Below, one piece after another: positions 27,349 through 35,212 of a stretch of 64,000 nt of DNA. This DNA is from Gaiellasilicea sp963802765 (lineage in GTDB: Bacteria > Actinomycetota > Thermoleophilia > Gaiellales > Gaiellaceae). Positions within the stretch are counted from its first letter, which is position 1. Every line of letters begins with the position of its first letter. A program made the translations under genes and the position numbers. The notes beneath the pieces were generated by a model that did not search any database, had not been told where the DNA came from, and saw only the letters and a list, made by a program, of their open reading frames with translations. The stretch spans positions 62,001 to 126,000 of the forward strand of contig CAWDJZ010000014.1 in assembly GCA_963802765.1 (NCBI GenBank), given 5' to 3'.

Positions 27349-27927
27349 ATGGCAGAGCTGATCTACTCGGCGCTCACGTCGCTCGACGGCTACGTCGCGG
27401 ACGAGGACGGCAAGTTCGACTGGGCGGAGCCGGACGAAGAGGTGCACACTTTCGTCAACGACCTCGAACGGCCGGTCGGCACCTATCTCCTCGGGCGCGG
27501 GATGTACGAGGTGCTGGTCGCCTGGGAGACGATCGACCTCACCGACGAGCCGGCCGTCATCCGGGACTTCGCGGACATCTGGCGGTCGCTCGACAAGATC
27601 GTGTACTCCAGGACGCTGGAGTCGGTCTCCAGTGCCAGAACGCGGATCGAGCGGGAGTTCGACCCCGACTCGGTCCGGCAGCTGAAAGCGGCAGCGGACC
27701 GAGACCTCGCCGTGGGCGGTCCCGAGCTTGCCGCCCAGGCGTTCGAGGCCGGGCTGGTCGACCAGTGCCACCTGTTCCTCGCGCCCGTCGTCGTGGGAGG
27801 CGGCAAGCAGTCACTGCCCGACAACGTCCGCCTGAAGCTCGAGCTCGTGGACGAACGGCGCTTCGGCAACGGCACCGTCTTCCTCCGCTACCGCACCCGA
27901 GGGCGGCTCGGAAACGGTCACGGTTAG
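27349..27927 (+). CDS. Dihydrofolate reductase-fold (RibD C-terminal) protein
   Basis: A 192-residue RibD-C/DHFR-fold protein: MAELIYSALTSLDGYVADED at the start, YLLGRGMYEVLVAWE near residue 50, LAVGGPELAAQAFEAGLVDQ and FLAPVVVGGGK near the end. These stand-alone proteins probably use NADPH to reduce unknown small molecules. A second, divergent copy is at 32059. Confidence 0.82.
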   Translation: MAELIYSALTSLDGYVADEDGKFDWAEPDEEVHTFVNDLERPVGTYLLGRGMYEVLVAWETIDLTDEPAVIRDFADIWRSLDKIVYSRTLESVSSARTRIEREFDPDSVRQLKAAADRDLAVGGPELAAQAFEAGLVDQCHLFLAPVVVGGGKQSLPDNVRLKLELVDERRFGNGTVFLRYRTRGRLGNGHG

Positions 27928-27936
27928 AGTGCCGCC

Positions 27937-28323
27937 ATGGTCGAGGCGATCGGCGGCCTGCCGGAGGGTGTGCTCGGGTTCCGGGTGAGAGGCAAGCTCG
28001 GCCGCGAGGAGTACCACGAGCAGCTGATGCAGCCGATCTACGCCGCCCTCGAACGCGGCGAGAAGCTGAGGATCCTGATCGAGCTGCCGGACGACTTCCA
28101 CGGTCTCGACCTGGGCGCCCTCTGGGAGGACGTGAAGGCAGCCGGCTCGGTCGGCCTGAAGCATCGCGACGCCTGGGAGCGGTTTGCGCTCGTCACCGAC
28201 AAGGACTGGGTTCGGCACGGCGTCGCCGCCTTCGGCTGGATCAGCCCGGGAGAGCTGCGCGTCTTCGAGCCCGCCGAGTTCGAGCAGGCGGCCGCGTGGG
28301 TTGCCGAAGCGCCGTCGACGTAG
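27937..28323 (+). CDS. SpoIIAA-like/STAS-type protein
   Basis: A 128-residue protein of the SpoIIAA-like group: GVLGFRVRGKLGREEYHEQL at the N-terminus, ILIELPDDFHGLDLGALWED and WERFALVTDKDWVRHG. There is no phosphorylatable Ser of classical anti-anti-sigma factors in the usual place, so a signalling role is uncertain. It begins 9 bases after the DHFR-like gene. Confidence 0.7.
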   Translation: MVEAIGGLPEGVLGFRVRGKLGREEYHEQLMQPIYAALERGEKLRILIELPDDFHGLDLGALWEDVKAAGSVGLKHRDAWERFALVTDKDWVRHGVAAFGWISPGELRVFEPAEFEQAAAWVAEAPST

Positions 28324-28340
28324 CCGAAGACGATCACTTC

Positions 28341-29573
28341 GTGGATCGCGCCGCTGAGGTGCTGGCGTGGCTCGAGCCGCGCGCCGATGAGATGGCCGCG
28401 CTGCTGGAGGAGCTCGTCGCGATCGACACGGAGAACCCGCCCGGCCGCGGGCTCGGCCGTTGCGGGGAGGTCTTACGCGACGCCATGGCGCGGCTCGACC
28501 TCGCGCCCGAGCTGATCGAGCTCCCGCCGGCCGGCGAGCTGGAGGATCCCTGCATCCTCCGCGGCAGCGTCGGCGACGGCCCGGGGACGATCTACTTCCA
28601 CGGGCACTTCGACGTCGTGCCGGCGCAGGACCCGGCGCAGTTCCGTCCGCAGAGGCGGGACGGGAGGATCGTCGGACGCGGGACGGCCGACATGAAGGGC
28701 GGCCTCGTGAGCATGCTCTACGGCGCTGCCGCGGCGAGGTCGCTTGGACTGCTCGCCGAAGGAAGGATCGTCTTTCACTTCGTGTGCGACGAGGAAACCG
28801 GAAGTGCGGCCGGGTCGCAGTATCTTCGCGATGCGGGGCTGATCGATCCGGACGCGCTCGCGATGGTCACGGCCGAGCCGACCGGAGGCGTCGTCTGGCA
28901 CGCCAGCCGCGGTGCGATCACGCTGCGGGTCGACGTGCGCGGGAGGGAGGCGCACGTCGGCCAGGCGCATCTCGGCGTGAACGCATTCGAGCAGATGATC
29001 CGTGTCGCCGAGCCGCTCAGCGTGCTTGCGCGCGAGTTGCTCGAGCGGCGCACGGCGTTGCCGACGGACAGCGATGACGCACGGGGCTCGGTCCTCGTTG
29101 TCGGCGGCTCGGCGGGCAGCGGCGCGAACTTCAACGTCGTGCCGGGCTCGGCCTGGTTCTCGGTCGATCGCCGCTTCAACCCGGAGGAAGAGCTCGAGGA
29201 GGAGCTCGCCCGCCTGACCGACACGATCACCCAGGCCGCCACTCGTGCGGGAGCCGAGGTAACGGTGGAAGTCCTGCAACTCTCTCCGTCGGCCGCCACC
29301 GACGAAGCCCATCCGGCGTCCCTGGCCCTCGCGCGCTGTATCGCCCAGGTCGAGGGCGTCTCGCCGCGGTTCGAGCTGTGCCCGGGCTCTCTCGAGACCC
29401 GCTGGTACGCCGAGCTCGGGATCCCGGCTTTCGCCTACGGCGCCGGCGGGCTCGACGTCTCGCACGGCCCGGACGAGTTCATCGACGAAGCCGCGATGCG
29501 CCGCTGCGCCGCTGTCTACGCGCTCTTCGCCGACGAGGTCGGTGCGGGGTCGGCGGGAGGAATCGGCCGGTAG
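28341..29573 (+). CDS. M20-family metallopeptidase (ArgE/DapE type)
   Basis: A 410-residue M20 amidohydrolase/peptidase. TIYFHGHFDVVPAQ supplies the first His and Asp, GRGTADMKGG the bridging Asp (near residue 117), CDEETGSAAG the general base and metal Glu, and SHGPDEFID the late His. The central dimerisation domain is present (HASRGAITLRVDVRGREAHV). Likely acetylornithine deacetylase, succinyl-diaminopimelate desuccinylase or a carboxypeptidase. The GTG at 28341 is chosen; an ATG at 28389 is possible and would still keep the domain. Confidence 0.82.
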   Translation: MDRAAEVLAWLEPRADEMAALLEELVAIDTENPPGRGLGRCGEVLRDAMARLDLAPELIELPPAGELEDPCILRGSVGDGPGTIYFHGHFDVVPAQDPAQFRPQRRDGRIVGRGTADMKGGLVSMLYGAAAARSLGLLAEGRIVFHFVCDEETGSAAGSQYLRDAGLIDPDALAMVTAEPTGGVVWHASRGAITLRVDVRGREAHVGQAHLGVNAFEQMIRVAEPLSVLARELLERRTALPTDSDDARGSVLVVGGSAGSGANFNVVPGSAWFSVDRRFNPEEELEEELARLTDTITQAATRAGAEVTVEVLQLSPSAATDEAHPASLALARCIAQVEGVSPRFELCPGSLETRWYAELGIPAFAYGAGGLDVSHGPDEFIDEAAMRRCAAVYALFADEVGAGSAGGIGR

Positions 29574-29609
29574 AGTCGGGGGCCAACGGTTGGACGAAAA
29601 GGAGAGCTG

Positions 29610-29948
29610 ATGGCCGAGCAAGGGACGGAGACTCCGGTTCTGGATCTGATCGCGAAGATGACGGCGGACTCGTTCGACGCAACGACGCTCGATGCCGAGA
29701 CACTGATGCTCGTGCGGATCGCGGCACTCGTAGCCGTCGACGCCCCGCCGGCGTCGTACATGTTGAACCTGGGTGCTGCCGGCCAGGTCGGCGTCGACGC
29801 GGAGCAGGTCCGCGGCGTCCTCGCCGCCGTTGCCCCGATCGTGGGCACGGCGCGCGTCACCTCGGCGACCGGCAACATCGTGCGCGCGCTCGGGGTCGCG
29901 ATCGAGATCGCCGAGCTCGAGCAGGAGCAGGAGGAGGCTGGAACCTAG
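29610..29948 (+). CDS. Carboxymuconolactone decarboxylase-like (AhpD fold) protein
   Basis: A 112-residue CMD/AhpD-fold protein: DAETLMLVRIAALVAVDAPP, then GQVGVDAEQVRGVLAAVAPI. It lacks the C-x-x-C of peroxide-reducing AhpD. CMD proteins are one of the three typical partners (carboxymuconolactone decarboxylase, oxidoreductase, epimerase) of ECF41 sigma factors, and such a sigma factor and an epimerase are encoded next door. A good ribosome site (AAAAGGAGAGCTG) precedes it. Confidence 0.72.
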   Translation: MAEQGTETPVLDLIAKMTADSFDATTLDAETLMLVRIAALVAVDAPPASYMLNLGAAGQVGVDAEQVRGVLAAVAPIVGTARVTSATGNIVRALGVAIEIAELEQEQEEAGT

Positions 29949-29960
29949 GCCCAGGGTGTC

Positions 29961-30003
29961 GGGCAGGGCGGGGTGTGGACACAGGGTCGACCCCGCCCTG
30001 CCC
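29961..30003. terminator. Bidirectional terminator
   Basis: GGGCAGGGCGGGGT and ACCCCGCCCTGCCC form a perfect 14-bp stem around a 15-base loop, between the convergent CMD and epimerase genes. Confidence 0.8.
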
Positions 30004-30013
30004 ATACAGGTCG

Positions 30014-31012
30014 CTACTCAGCCGAGGTCGCGCCGGTAGCAACGCGGGATGCGGCCGATCGAAGCTCGGTCGAGACCGCCGGTGTCGCGTACGCCTCGGC
30101 GAAGCCTTGCCGCCAGCTCGGGTAGCGCAGCGTCCAGCCGAGCTCGCGCTTGGCCTTCGTGTTCGTTGCGCCGCGGGACTCGGTTCCCATCATGACCGCG
30201 GCTTCACCCGCGAAGAGCTTCGCGAGCCAGACCGGGACGTGACGGGGCGGCTTTGCTCCAAGCGCGTTCGCGAGCACCGGCAGCCACTCGCGCACCGGTG
30301 CGGGCTCGTCGTCGACGATGTTGTAGATCGCCGGGCCCCAATCAGTGTCGCTGAGCTCGAGCGCGAGCACGGTGGCGGATGCGGCGTCGTCGAGGTGGAT
30401 GAACGAGCTGACTCCGCCGCCGTCGGCGACGATCGGGAACTGCCGCTTGCGCACCGGCTCGAGCATTCCGTCGTTGGCGGCGCCGTAGAAGCCGCCGTAG
30501 CGAAGCGCGATTCCCCCGGCGGCGATGACGGCCTCGTCGAGGTAGGTCATCGCGGCGGCGGTCTCCTGCATCCCGTCGACGGGGCTTGGGTCGAGCGGAT
30601 CGTCCTCGCTCTTGGCCGGCCCGCCCTCACGCGCGTAGCGCAAGTTGGCGAAGCTCTGGGCGACGAAGCGGGGCACGCCCGCCTCGTGCGCCGCGGCCAG
30701 GAGCGCGTCGGTCCCCTCCCGCCGCAGCCGATTCGTCTGCTCGAAGCTGCGGTCGAGGTGCTTGGAAAAGCGCACGTCCGCCAGAGCGGTCGCCTGATTG
30801 ATGATCGCGTCAGGCTTGGCTGCGAGGACGGCCTTGCGCACCGCGCCCGGGTCGAGCAGGTCGAGCACGACCGGCTCCGCCCCCAGCGCCCACACACGCT
30901 CGGCGTTGGCAGGCGACCTGGAGGTGCCGATCACCTCGTGCCCTCGATCGATCAACTGAGGAACGAGCCGGGTGCCGATCGCGCCACTCGCTCCTACGAC
31001 AAAGACTCGCAT
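30014..31012 (-). CDS. NAD-dependent epimerase/dehydratase family protein
   Basis: A 332-residue extended SDR. The nucleotide motif is MRVFVVGASGAIGTRLVPQL, and AQSFANLRYA, MTYLDEAVIAAGGIALRYGG and SSFIHLDDAASATVLALEL follow. The ATG at 31010-31012 has an excellent ribosome site (AAAGGAGAAACACC). It is divergent from the ECF41 sigma gene, and its own promoter element matches the sigma gene's (see 31064-31090). Epimerases are known ECF41 targets. Confidence 0.85.
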   Translation of the reverse strand: MRVFVVGASGAIGTRLVPQLIDRGHEVIGTSRSPANAERVWALGAEPVVLDLLDPGAVRKAVLAAKPDAIINQATALADVRFSKHLDRSFEQTNRLRREGTDALLAAAHEAGVPRFVAQSFANLRYAREGGPAKSEDDPLDPSPVDGMQETAAAMTYLDEAVIAAGGIALRYGGFYGAANDGMLEPVRKRQFPIVADGGGVSSFIHLDDAASATVLALELSDTDWGPAIYNIVDDEPAPVREWLPVLANALGAKPPRHVPVWLAKLFAGEAAVMMGTESRGATNTKAKRELGWTLRYPSWRQGFAEAYATPAVSTELRSAASRVATGATSAE

Positions 31013-31027
31013 GGTGTTTCTCCTTTC

Positions 31028-31054
31028 GGTCACATAAGCGGGCTGTTGCGGGTC
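31028..31054 (+). promoter_or_regulatory. Candidate ECF41 promoter for the sigma gene
   Basis: GGTCACA at 31028-31034, 16 bases, GGTC at 31051-31054. The -35 part resembles the TGTCACA reported for ECF41 sigma factors. Transcription would start about 30 bases before the sigma ATG. Confidence 0.6.
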
Positions 31055-31063
31055 TAGCTGTAT

Positions 31064-31090
31064 GACCCGACAAGACGGAGGAATGTGACC
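31064..31090 (-). promoter_or_regulatory. Candidate ECF41 promoter for the epimerase gene
   Basis: On the minus strand, GGTCACA (31090 to 31084), 16 bases, then GGTC (31067 to 31064). The elements and spacing are identical to those of the plus-strand promoter at 31028, which makes the pair convincing. Confidence 0.6.
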
Positions 31091-31091
31091 G

Positions 31092-31970
31092 ATGACTGAG
31101 CGCGAGTGGCTGGCGGAACGATTCGAGGAGCACCGCACCCGACTGAGGGCGGTGGCGTATCGCATGCTCGGCTCGCTGAGCGAGGCAGACGACGCCGTCC
31201 AGGAAGCCTGGCTGCGGCTGAGCCGTACCGACGCGAGCGAGGTCGAGAATCTGGGCGGCTGGCTGACGACTGTCGTCGCGCGCGTTTCACTGAACATGCT
31301 CCGCTCACGCAACGTGCGGCGCGAGGAGCCGCTCGGCGTTCGCATGCCCGACCCGATCGTCGACCGCGCAGACGGGACCGATCCGGAGCACGAGGCGCTG
31401 CTGGCGGACTCGGTCGGCCTGGCGCTCCTCGTCGTGCTCGAGACGCTGTCTCCGCCCGAGCGGCTCGCATTCGTGCTGCACGACATCTTCGCCGTGCCGT
31501 TCGACGAGATCGCGCCGATCGTCGACCGTTCGCCCGAGGCGGCTCGCCAGCTCGCCAGCCGTGCGCGGCGCCGTGTCCGGGGCGAGAACACAGTTCCCGA
31601 CGCCGACCTCGACACGCAGCGCGAGGTCGTCGATGCGTTTCTCGCGGCCGCGCGCGACGGCGACTTCGAGGCGCTGCTCGAGGTGCTCGACCCGGACGTC
31701 GTGCTGCGCACGGACCTTGGTCCCGTTGGTGGGTCGAGGGAGGTCCGCGGGGCGAGGGCGGTCGCCGGCCAATCGCTCTTCTACTCGCGGCTCGGCCTGG
31801 TCCTGCAACCGGCGCTCGTCAACGGCGTCGTCGGAGCCGTCGGAATCCTCGACGGAGAGCCGTTCTCGGTCGGGGGCATCACGGTCAGGGGCCGAAAGAT
31901 CGTCGCAATCGACATCCTCGCCGACCCCGAGCGTCTTCGCCGCCTCGACCTGACGATCCTCGACGACTGA
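31092..31970 (+). CDS. ECF41-type RNA polymerase sigma factor with SnoaL-like C-terminus
   Basis: A 292-residue sigma factor (SigJ/ECF41 group). Region 2 is RLRAVAYRMLGSLSEADDAV with QEAWLRL, and region 4 is LSPPERLAFVLHDIFAVPFD followed by the HTH ending SRARRRVR. The C-terminal 100 residues (TQREVVDAFLAAARDGDFEA onward) form the NTF2/SnoaL-like extension that in ECF41 proteins controls activity in place of an anti-sigma factor; no anti-sigma gene is nearby. It is divergent from its probable target, the epimerase, with matching promoters on both strands. It should control itself and the epimerase, and perhaps the CMD gene. Confidence 0.88.
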   Translation: MTEREWLAERFEEHRTRLRAVAYRMLGSLSEADDAVQEAWLRLSRTDASEVENLGGWLTTVVARVSLNMLRSRNVRREEPLGVRMPDPIVDRADGTDPEHEALLADSVGLALLVVLETLSPPERLAFVLHDIFAVPFDEIAPIVDRSPEAARQLASRARRRVRGENTVPDADLDTQREVVDAFLAAARDGDFEALLEVLDPDVVLRTDLGPVGGSREVRGARAVAGQSLFYSRLGLVLQPALVNGVVGAVGILDGEPFSVGGITVRGRKIVAIDILADPERLRRLDLTILDD

Positions 31971-32058
31971 GCCGCGACTCGGGCCCACGATGAGTGTTCG
32001 CCGCTGGAACAGTCTCAACTGCAGTGAGTGGTTCTTCGACGACGAGAGGTGACTTCGA

Positions 32059-32658
32059 ATGGCAAAGGTTCTCGCAGGGATCACGACGTCGGTCGACGGG
32101 TACGTCGCGGGGCCGGACGATGTTGCGGGCAAGGGGCTCGGCGAGGGGGGCGAGCGGCTGCACTACTGGGTGTTCGGCGGCCCGTGGACGTACGACGCCG
32201 AGCCGGCGGGCGAGCCGGCCGGCGAGGACGCCGCCTGGCTGGCGGAGACCGTCTCCAGGGTCGGTGCCGTCGTCGGCGGACGGTGGACATACGAGGCCGC
32301 TGGACACTGGGGCGGCCAGAACCCATGGGGTCTGCCCTTCTTCATCGTCACGCACCGCCCGGAAGACGAGCCGGAGGGCGGAGCGTTCACGTTCGTGGCA
32401 GGGGTGGACGAGGCAGTTGAGCGGGCGGCTGACGCAGCTGGGGAGAAGGACGTCCATGTCATGGGCGGAGCCGACGTCATTCGTCAGGCGCTCGAGGCCG
32501 GACTCGTCGACGAGCTGACGATCATCATCGCCCCGGTCGTCCTCGGTGGGGGAAAGCGCCTGTTCGAGGGGTTCACGCGTTCGCTGGACCTGACCCACCT
32601 CGGCGTGCGGCAGTCGGAGTACGCGACGTTCATCGACTACGGCGTGAAGCGACCGTGA
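32059..32658 (+). CDS. Dihydrofolate reductase-fold (RibD C-terminal) protein
   Basis: A 199-residue paralogue of the product at 27349: MAKVLAGITTSVDGYVAGPD, VVGGRWTYEAAGHWGGQNPW, HVMGGADVIRQALEAGLVDE and APVVLGGGKRLFEGF. Probable NAD(P)H-dependent reductase of unknown substrate. A ribosome site GACGAGAGGTG precedes it. No ECF41-like promoter is visible upstream. Confidence 0.82.
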   Translation: MAKVLAGITTSVDGYVAGPDDVAGKGLGEGGERLHYWVFGGPWTYDAEPAGEPAGEDAAWLAETVSRVGAVVGGRWTYEAAGHWGGQNPWGLPFFIVTHRPEDEPEGGAFTFVAGVDEAVERAADAAGEKDVHVMGGADVIRQALEAGLVDELTIIIAPVVLGGGKRLFEGFTRSLDLTHLGVRQSEYATFIDYGVKRP

Positions 32659-33557
32659 CGGTCGAGCGGCGGAGCCCGAGCAGGTCCAGGCGGAAGGAGG
32701 TGCCGCCGCCGGCCGTTGAACAGAGTGTGACCCGCGACCTCCTCGACCTCGAAGAAACAACCGAGCGCCTGCGTCCGTTCGCCCGGCGCTACCTCGGCAT
32801 CCGTCCGATTCCGGTCGATGCCATCGTGGGCACGGACGGTCGCGGCCGCGACTTCGACCGCGAGTTCCGTGCCCGGCGACCCGACGTACGGGAGCGCCGG
32901 CGGCGGGTCGAGCAGGCCTTCTCGGATGGTGGCTTCCCGCCGATCGCCGTCCAGAAGCTGGGCGACGCCTACTTCGTCGTCGACGGGCATCACCGCGTCG
33001 CCGTCGCGCGCAGGCTGGGCGTCGAGACGATCGACGCTGAGGTCGTCGAGCTGACCGCGCGCTGGAAGCTGCGCGCCGACGCCGGTCCCCTCGACCTCCG
33101 CCACGCCGAGCAGGAGCGCGTCTTCATGGCCGAGAGCGGTCTCGGGCGGATCCTGCCCGGGCTGCGCTTCGCGTTCAGCCGGCCCGTCGGCTACGTGCAG
33201 CTGCTGGAGGCGATCCACGTGCACGGCTACCGGCTGCTTCAGGCCGGCGGACCGGTCCCGGAACGCGGTGAGGTCGCCCGCGACTGGTACTCCCGCGTCT
33301 ACGTCCCGACCGTCGAGGCGATCCGGGAGGCTCGGCTCGACGAGGTCTGTCCGGAGGTGACGGACCCGGACCGGTTCCTGTGGGTGTACGAGCAACGGCG
33401 CGAGCTCGCGGTCGAGCACGGCCCGCAGCAGCTCTCAGAGGTCGCGCGCAGCGTCACAATGCAGCTCGCACGCCGCCGGCGAGGCGTGGGCAGGCTGCGG
33501 TGGCGAAAGCGTGACGCCGTCAGCGCAGGCCGAGCAGCCGGGCCGCGTTCTGCTTGA
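32655..33557 (+). CDS. ParB/sulfiredoxin-fold domain protein
   Basis: A 300-residue protein whose central part has FPPIAVQKLGDAYFVVDGHH and RVAVARRLGVETIDAEVVEL. This is the D-G-x-H-R nucleotide-binding signature shared by ParB N-terminal domains and sulfiredoxin. There is no ParB HTH domain and no partner ParA, so it is not a partition protein. Start GTG overlaps the DHFR-like gene's stop. The last 38 bases overlap the convergent amidohydrolase gene. Confidence 0.65.
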   Translation: MTVERRSPSRSRRKEVPPPAVEQSVTRDLLDLEETTERLRPFARRYLGIRPIPVDAIVGTDGRGRDFDREFRARRPDVRERRRRVEQAFSDGGFPPIAVQKLGDAYFVVDGHHRVAVARRLGVETIDAEVVELTARWKLRADAGPLDLRHAEQERVFMAESGLGRILPGLRFAFSRPVGYVQLLEAIHVHGYRLLQAGGPVPERGEVARDWYSRVYVPTVEAIREARLDEVCPEVTDPDRFLWVYEQRRELAVEHGPQQLSEVARSVTMQLARRRRGVGRLRWRKRDAVSAGRAAGPRSA

Positions 33558-34363
33558 GGATGAGCGGCCGGACCTCGTCCTTGAAGTCGGCCTGCTCGAA
33601 GTCTCTGAGCCAGCGGTCGGGCGTGATCATCGGAAAGTCGGAGCCGAAGAGGACGCGGTCGCGCAACTGGGTGTTCGCGTAGCGCACGAGCTGGGGCGGA
33701 AAGTACTTCGGCGACCATCCGGAGAGATCGATGTAGACCTGCTGCTTGTGCAGCGCGACCGAGATCGCCTCGTCCTGCCAGGGGAACGACGGGTGCGCGA
33801 GCACGATCTTCAGGTTCGGGAAGTCGACCGCGACATCGTCGACGAACATCGGGTTCGAGTACTTGAGGCGGATGCCGCCGCCGCCGGGAAGCCCCGACCC
33901 GATCCCGGAGTGCCCTGTGTGGAAGAGGGCAGGAAGGCCCGCCTCCTCGATCACGCTCGTACAGCGGGTAGAACGAGCGGTCGTTCGGGAAGAACGCCTG
34001 GAGGTTGGGGTGGAACTTGAACCCGCGCACCCCGTGATCGCGGATCAGGCGTCGCGCCTCGTCGACAGCGTTCGGCTTGTTGGGGTCGATGCTCGCGAAC
34101 GGGATGAGGACGTCGGGGTTGGCGGCCGCGACCTCCGCAATCTCTTCGTTTCGCACGGCCGCGCGACCCGTGACGGTCTCGGCGTCGACGGTGAACACGA
34201 CAGCCGCCATGTTCCGCTCGCGGTAGTAGGCGGCGACGTCCTCCACCGTCGGCTTGCCACCTTCGCCGAAGTACTTCATCGCGGCCTCGCGCCATTCGGG
34301 ACGCAGGCCGTCCTCGCCGGTGCGGCCGACCTCGGCGTGCGTGTGGACGTCGATGGCGACCAC
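33520..34363 (-). CDS. Amidohydrolase-2 family (decarboxylase-type) metal-dependent hydrolase (one frame break)
   Basis: A repaired TIM-barrel protein of about 280 residues of the ACMSD/amidohydrolase-2 group. The H-x-H metal motif is in AIDVHTHAEVG at the start. FKFHPNLQAFFPNDRSFYPL, LFHTGHSGIGSGLPGGGGIR, LAHPSFPWQDEAISVALHK and LFGSDFPMITPDRWL follow. Relatives decarboxylate or hydrolyse aromatic or CoA-pathway acids. The break is near 33954; dropping one base gives the usual FYPLYELIEEAGLPAL. The start is unclear: GTG at 34363 is used, but family members often begin about seven residues earlier, where a CTG overlaps the MaoC stop. It follows MaoC in the same operon. Confidence 0.75.
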
Positions 34364-34380
34364 GCTGTCGACGTCGATCG

Positions 34381-35193
34381 TCAGCGCAGCTCTGCCCTTC
34401 CGTCCTTCAGGACCGCGGTGCCCTGCCCGTTGACCGACTCGAAGCCGTAGCCGCCGACGACGGGCCAGATGCGCGTGGTGACGACGTCGCCCGGGAAGAG
34501 CGGCGCCGAGAAGCGGACCGCAAGCCGCTCGACGGCACGTGGGTCGGTGACACCGGCCGCCTCGAGCACGGCCCGTCCCGCGAACGCCATCGTGCACAGC
34601 CCGTGCACGATCCGGCTCGGCAACCCGACCGCCCGCGCAAAGTCGTCGTCGAGGTGAATCGCGAAGTCGTCACCGGACGCGGCCGCATACCGGACCGTTT
34701 GATCCTCGGCGACCGGATACGTGACTTCACCGATGGGGTCGGCGCCGTCGACGTCGAGCTTGTGGTCGGGCGGGCGCTCACCGGCCGTCCGGCGGGTCTC
34801 GACGCCGCGAAAGAACTCGGTCACGTACTGCTCGTTGACGAGCTCACCGTCCTCGCTGCGAGTCTCCGTCTTGATCACGAGCGACGCACCGTTCGGTCGT
34901 GCAAGCAGCGAGACCGGCGTCGCGCGCGAGGTCAACGTCGTCCCGGCCTCGATCGGCCGACGGGCGACGATGTCGTGCTCGTAGTGGACGACACGCTTGC
35001 GCGCCTCGTCCGACGCGACCGATCGCGACGCGGGGGCGATCGTCTTCCAGACGGGCACTATCGCGAAGACTGGGCCGCCGGGGACGTCGTCTGTCGCAGC
35101 GGCGTAGGCACGAAGCGCCTCCTCCGCAACCTCGTACCGGTGCTCCTCGCCCGCGATCCCGATCGCGTCGAGGTCGAAGCTCTCCGAGGTCAT
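34381..35193 (-). CDS. MaoC/FAS1-type dehydratase (double hot-dog)
   Basis: A 270-residue double hot-dog hydratase. The N-terminal half is the substrate-pocket FAS1-like domain (WKTIAPASRSVASDEARKRV). The C-terminal half holds hydratase motif 2, YAAASGDDFAIHLDDDFARA, followed by IVHGLCTMAFAGRAVLEAAG, where the Asp and His are catalytic. It should hydrate an enoyl-CoA or dehydrate a 3-hydroxyacyl-CoA. An island operator ends 5 bases upstream of the ATG. It is the first gene of a MaoC-amidohydrolase operon. Confidence 0.83.
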   Translation of the reverse strand: MTSESFDLDAIGIAGEEHRYEVAEEALRAYAAATDDVPGGPVFAIVPVWKTIAPASRSVASDEARKRVVHYEHDIVARRPIEAGTTLTSRATPVSLLARPNGASLVIKTETRSEDGELVNEQYVTEFFRGVETRRTAGERPPDHKLDVDGADPIGEVTYPVAEDQTVRYAAASGDDFAIHLDDDFARAVGLPSRIVHGLCTMAFAGRAVLEAAGVTDPRAVERLAVRFSAPLFPGDVVTTRIWPVVGGYGFESVNGQGTAVLKDGRAELR

Positions 35194-35197
35194 GAGA

Positions 35198-35212
35198 ATC
35201 AGGCTACCTGAT
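35198..35212. promoter_or_regulatory. Island operator, site 1 (MaoC)
   Basis: ATCAGG-CTA-CCTGAT, perfect 6-bp arms. It lies 5 bases upstream of the MaoC start codon and overlaps the last codons of livM. Confidence 0.75.
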
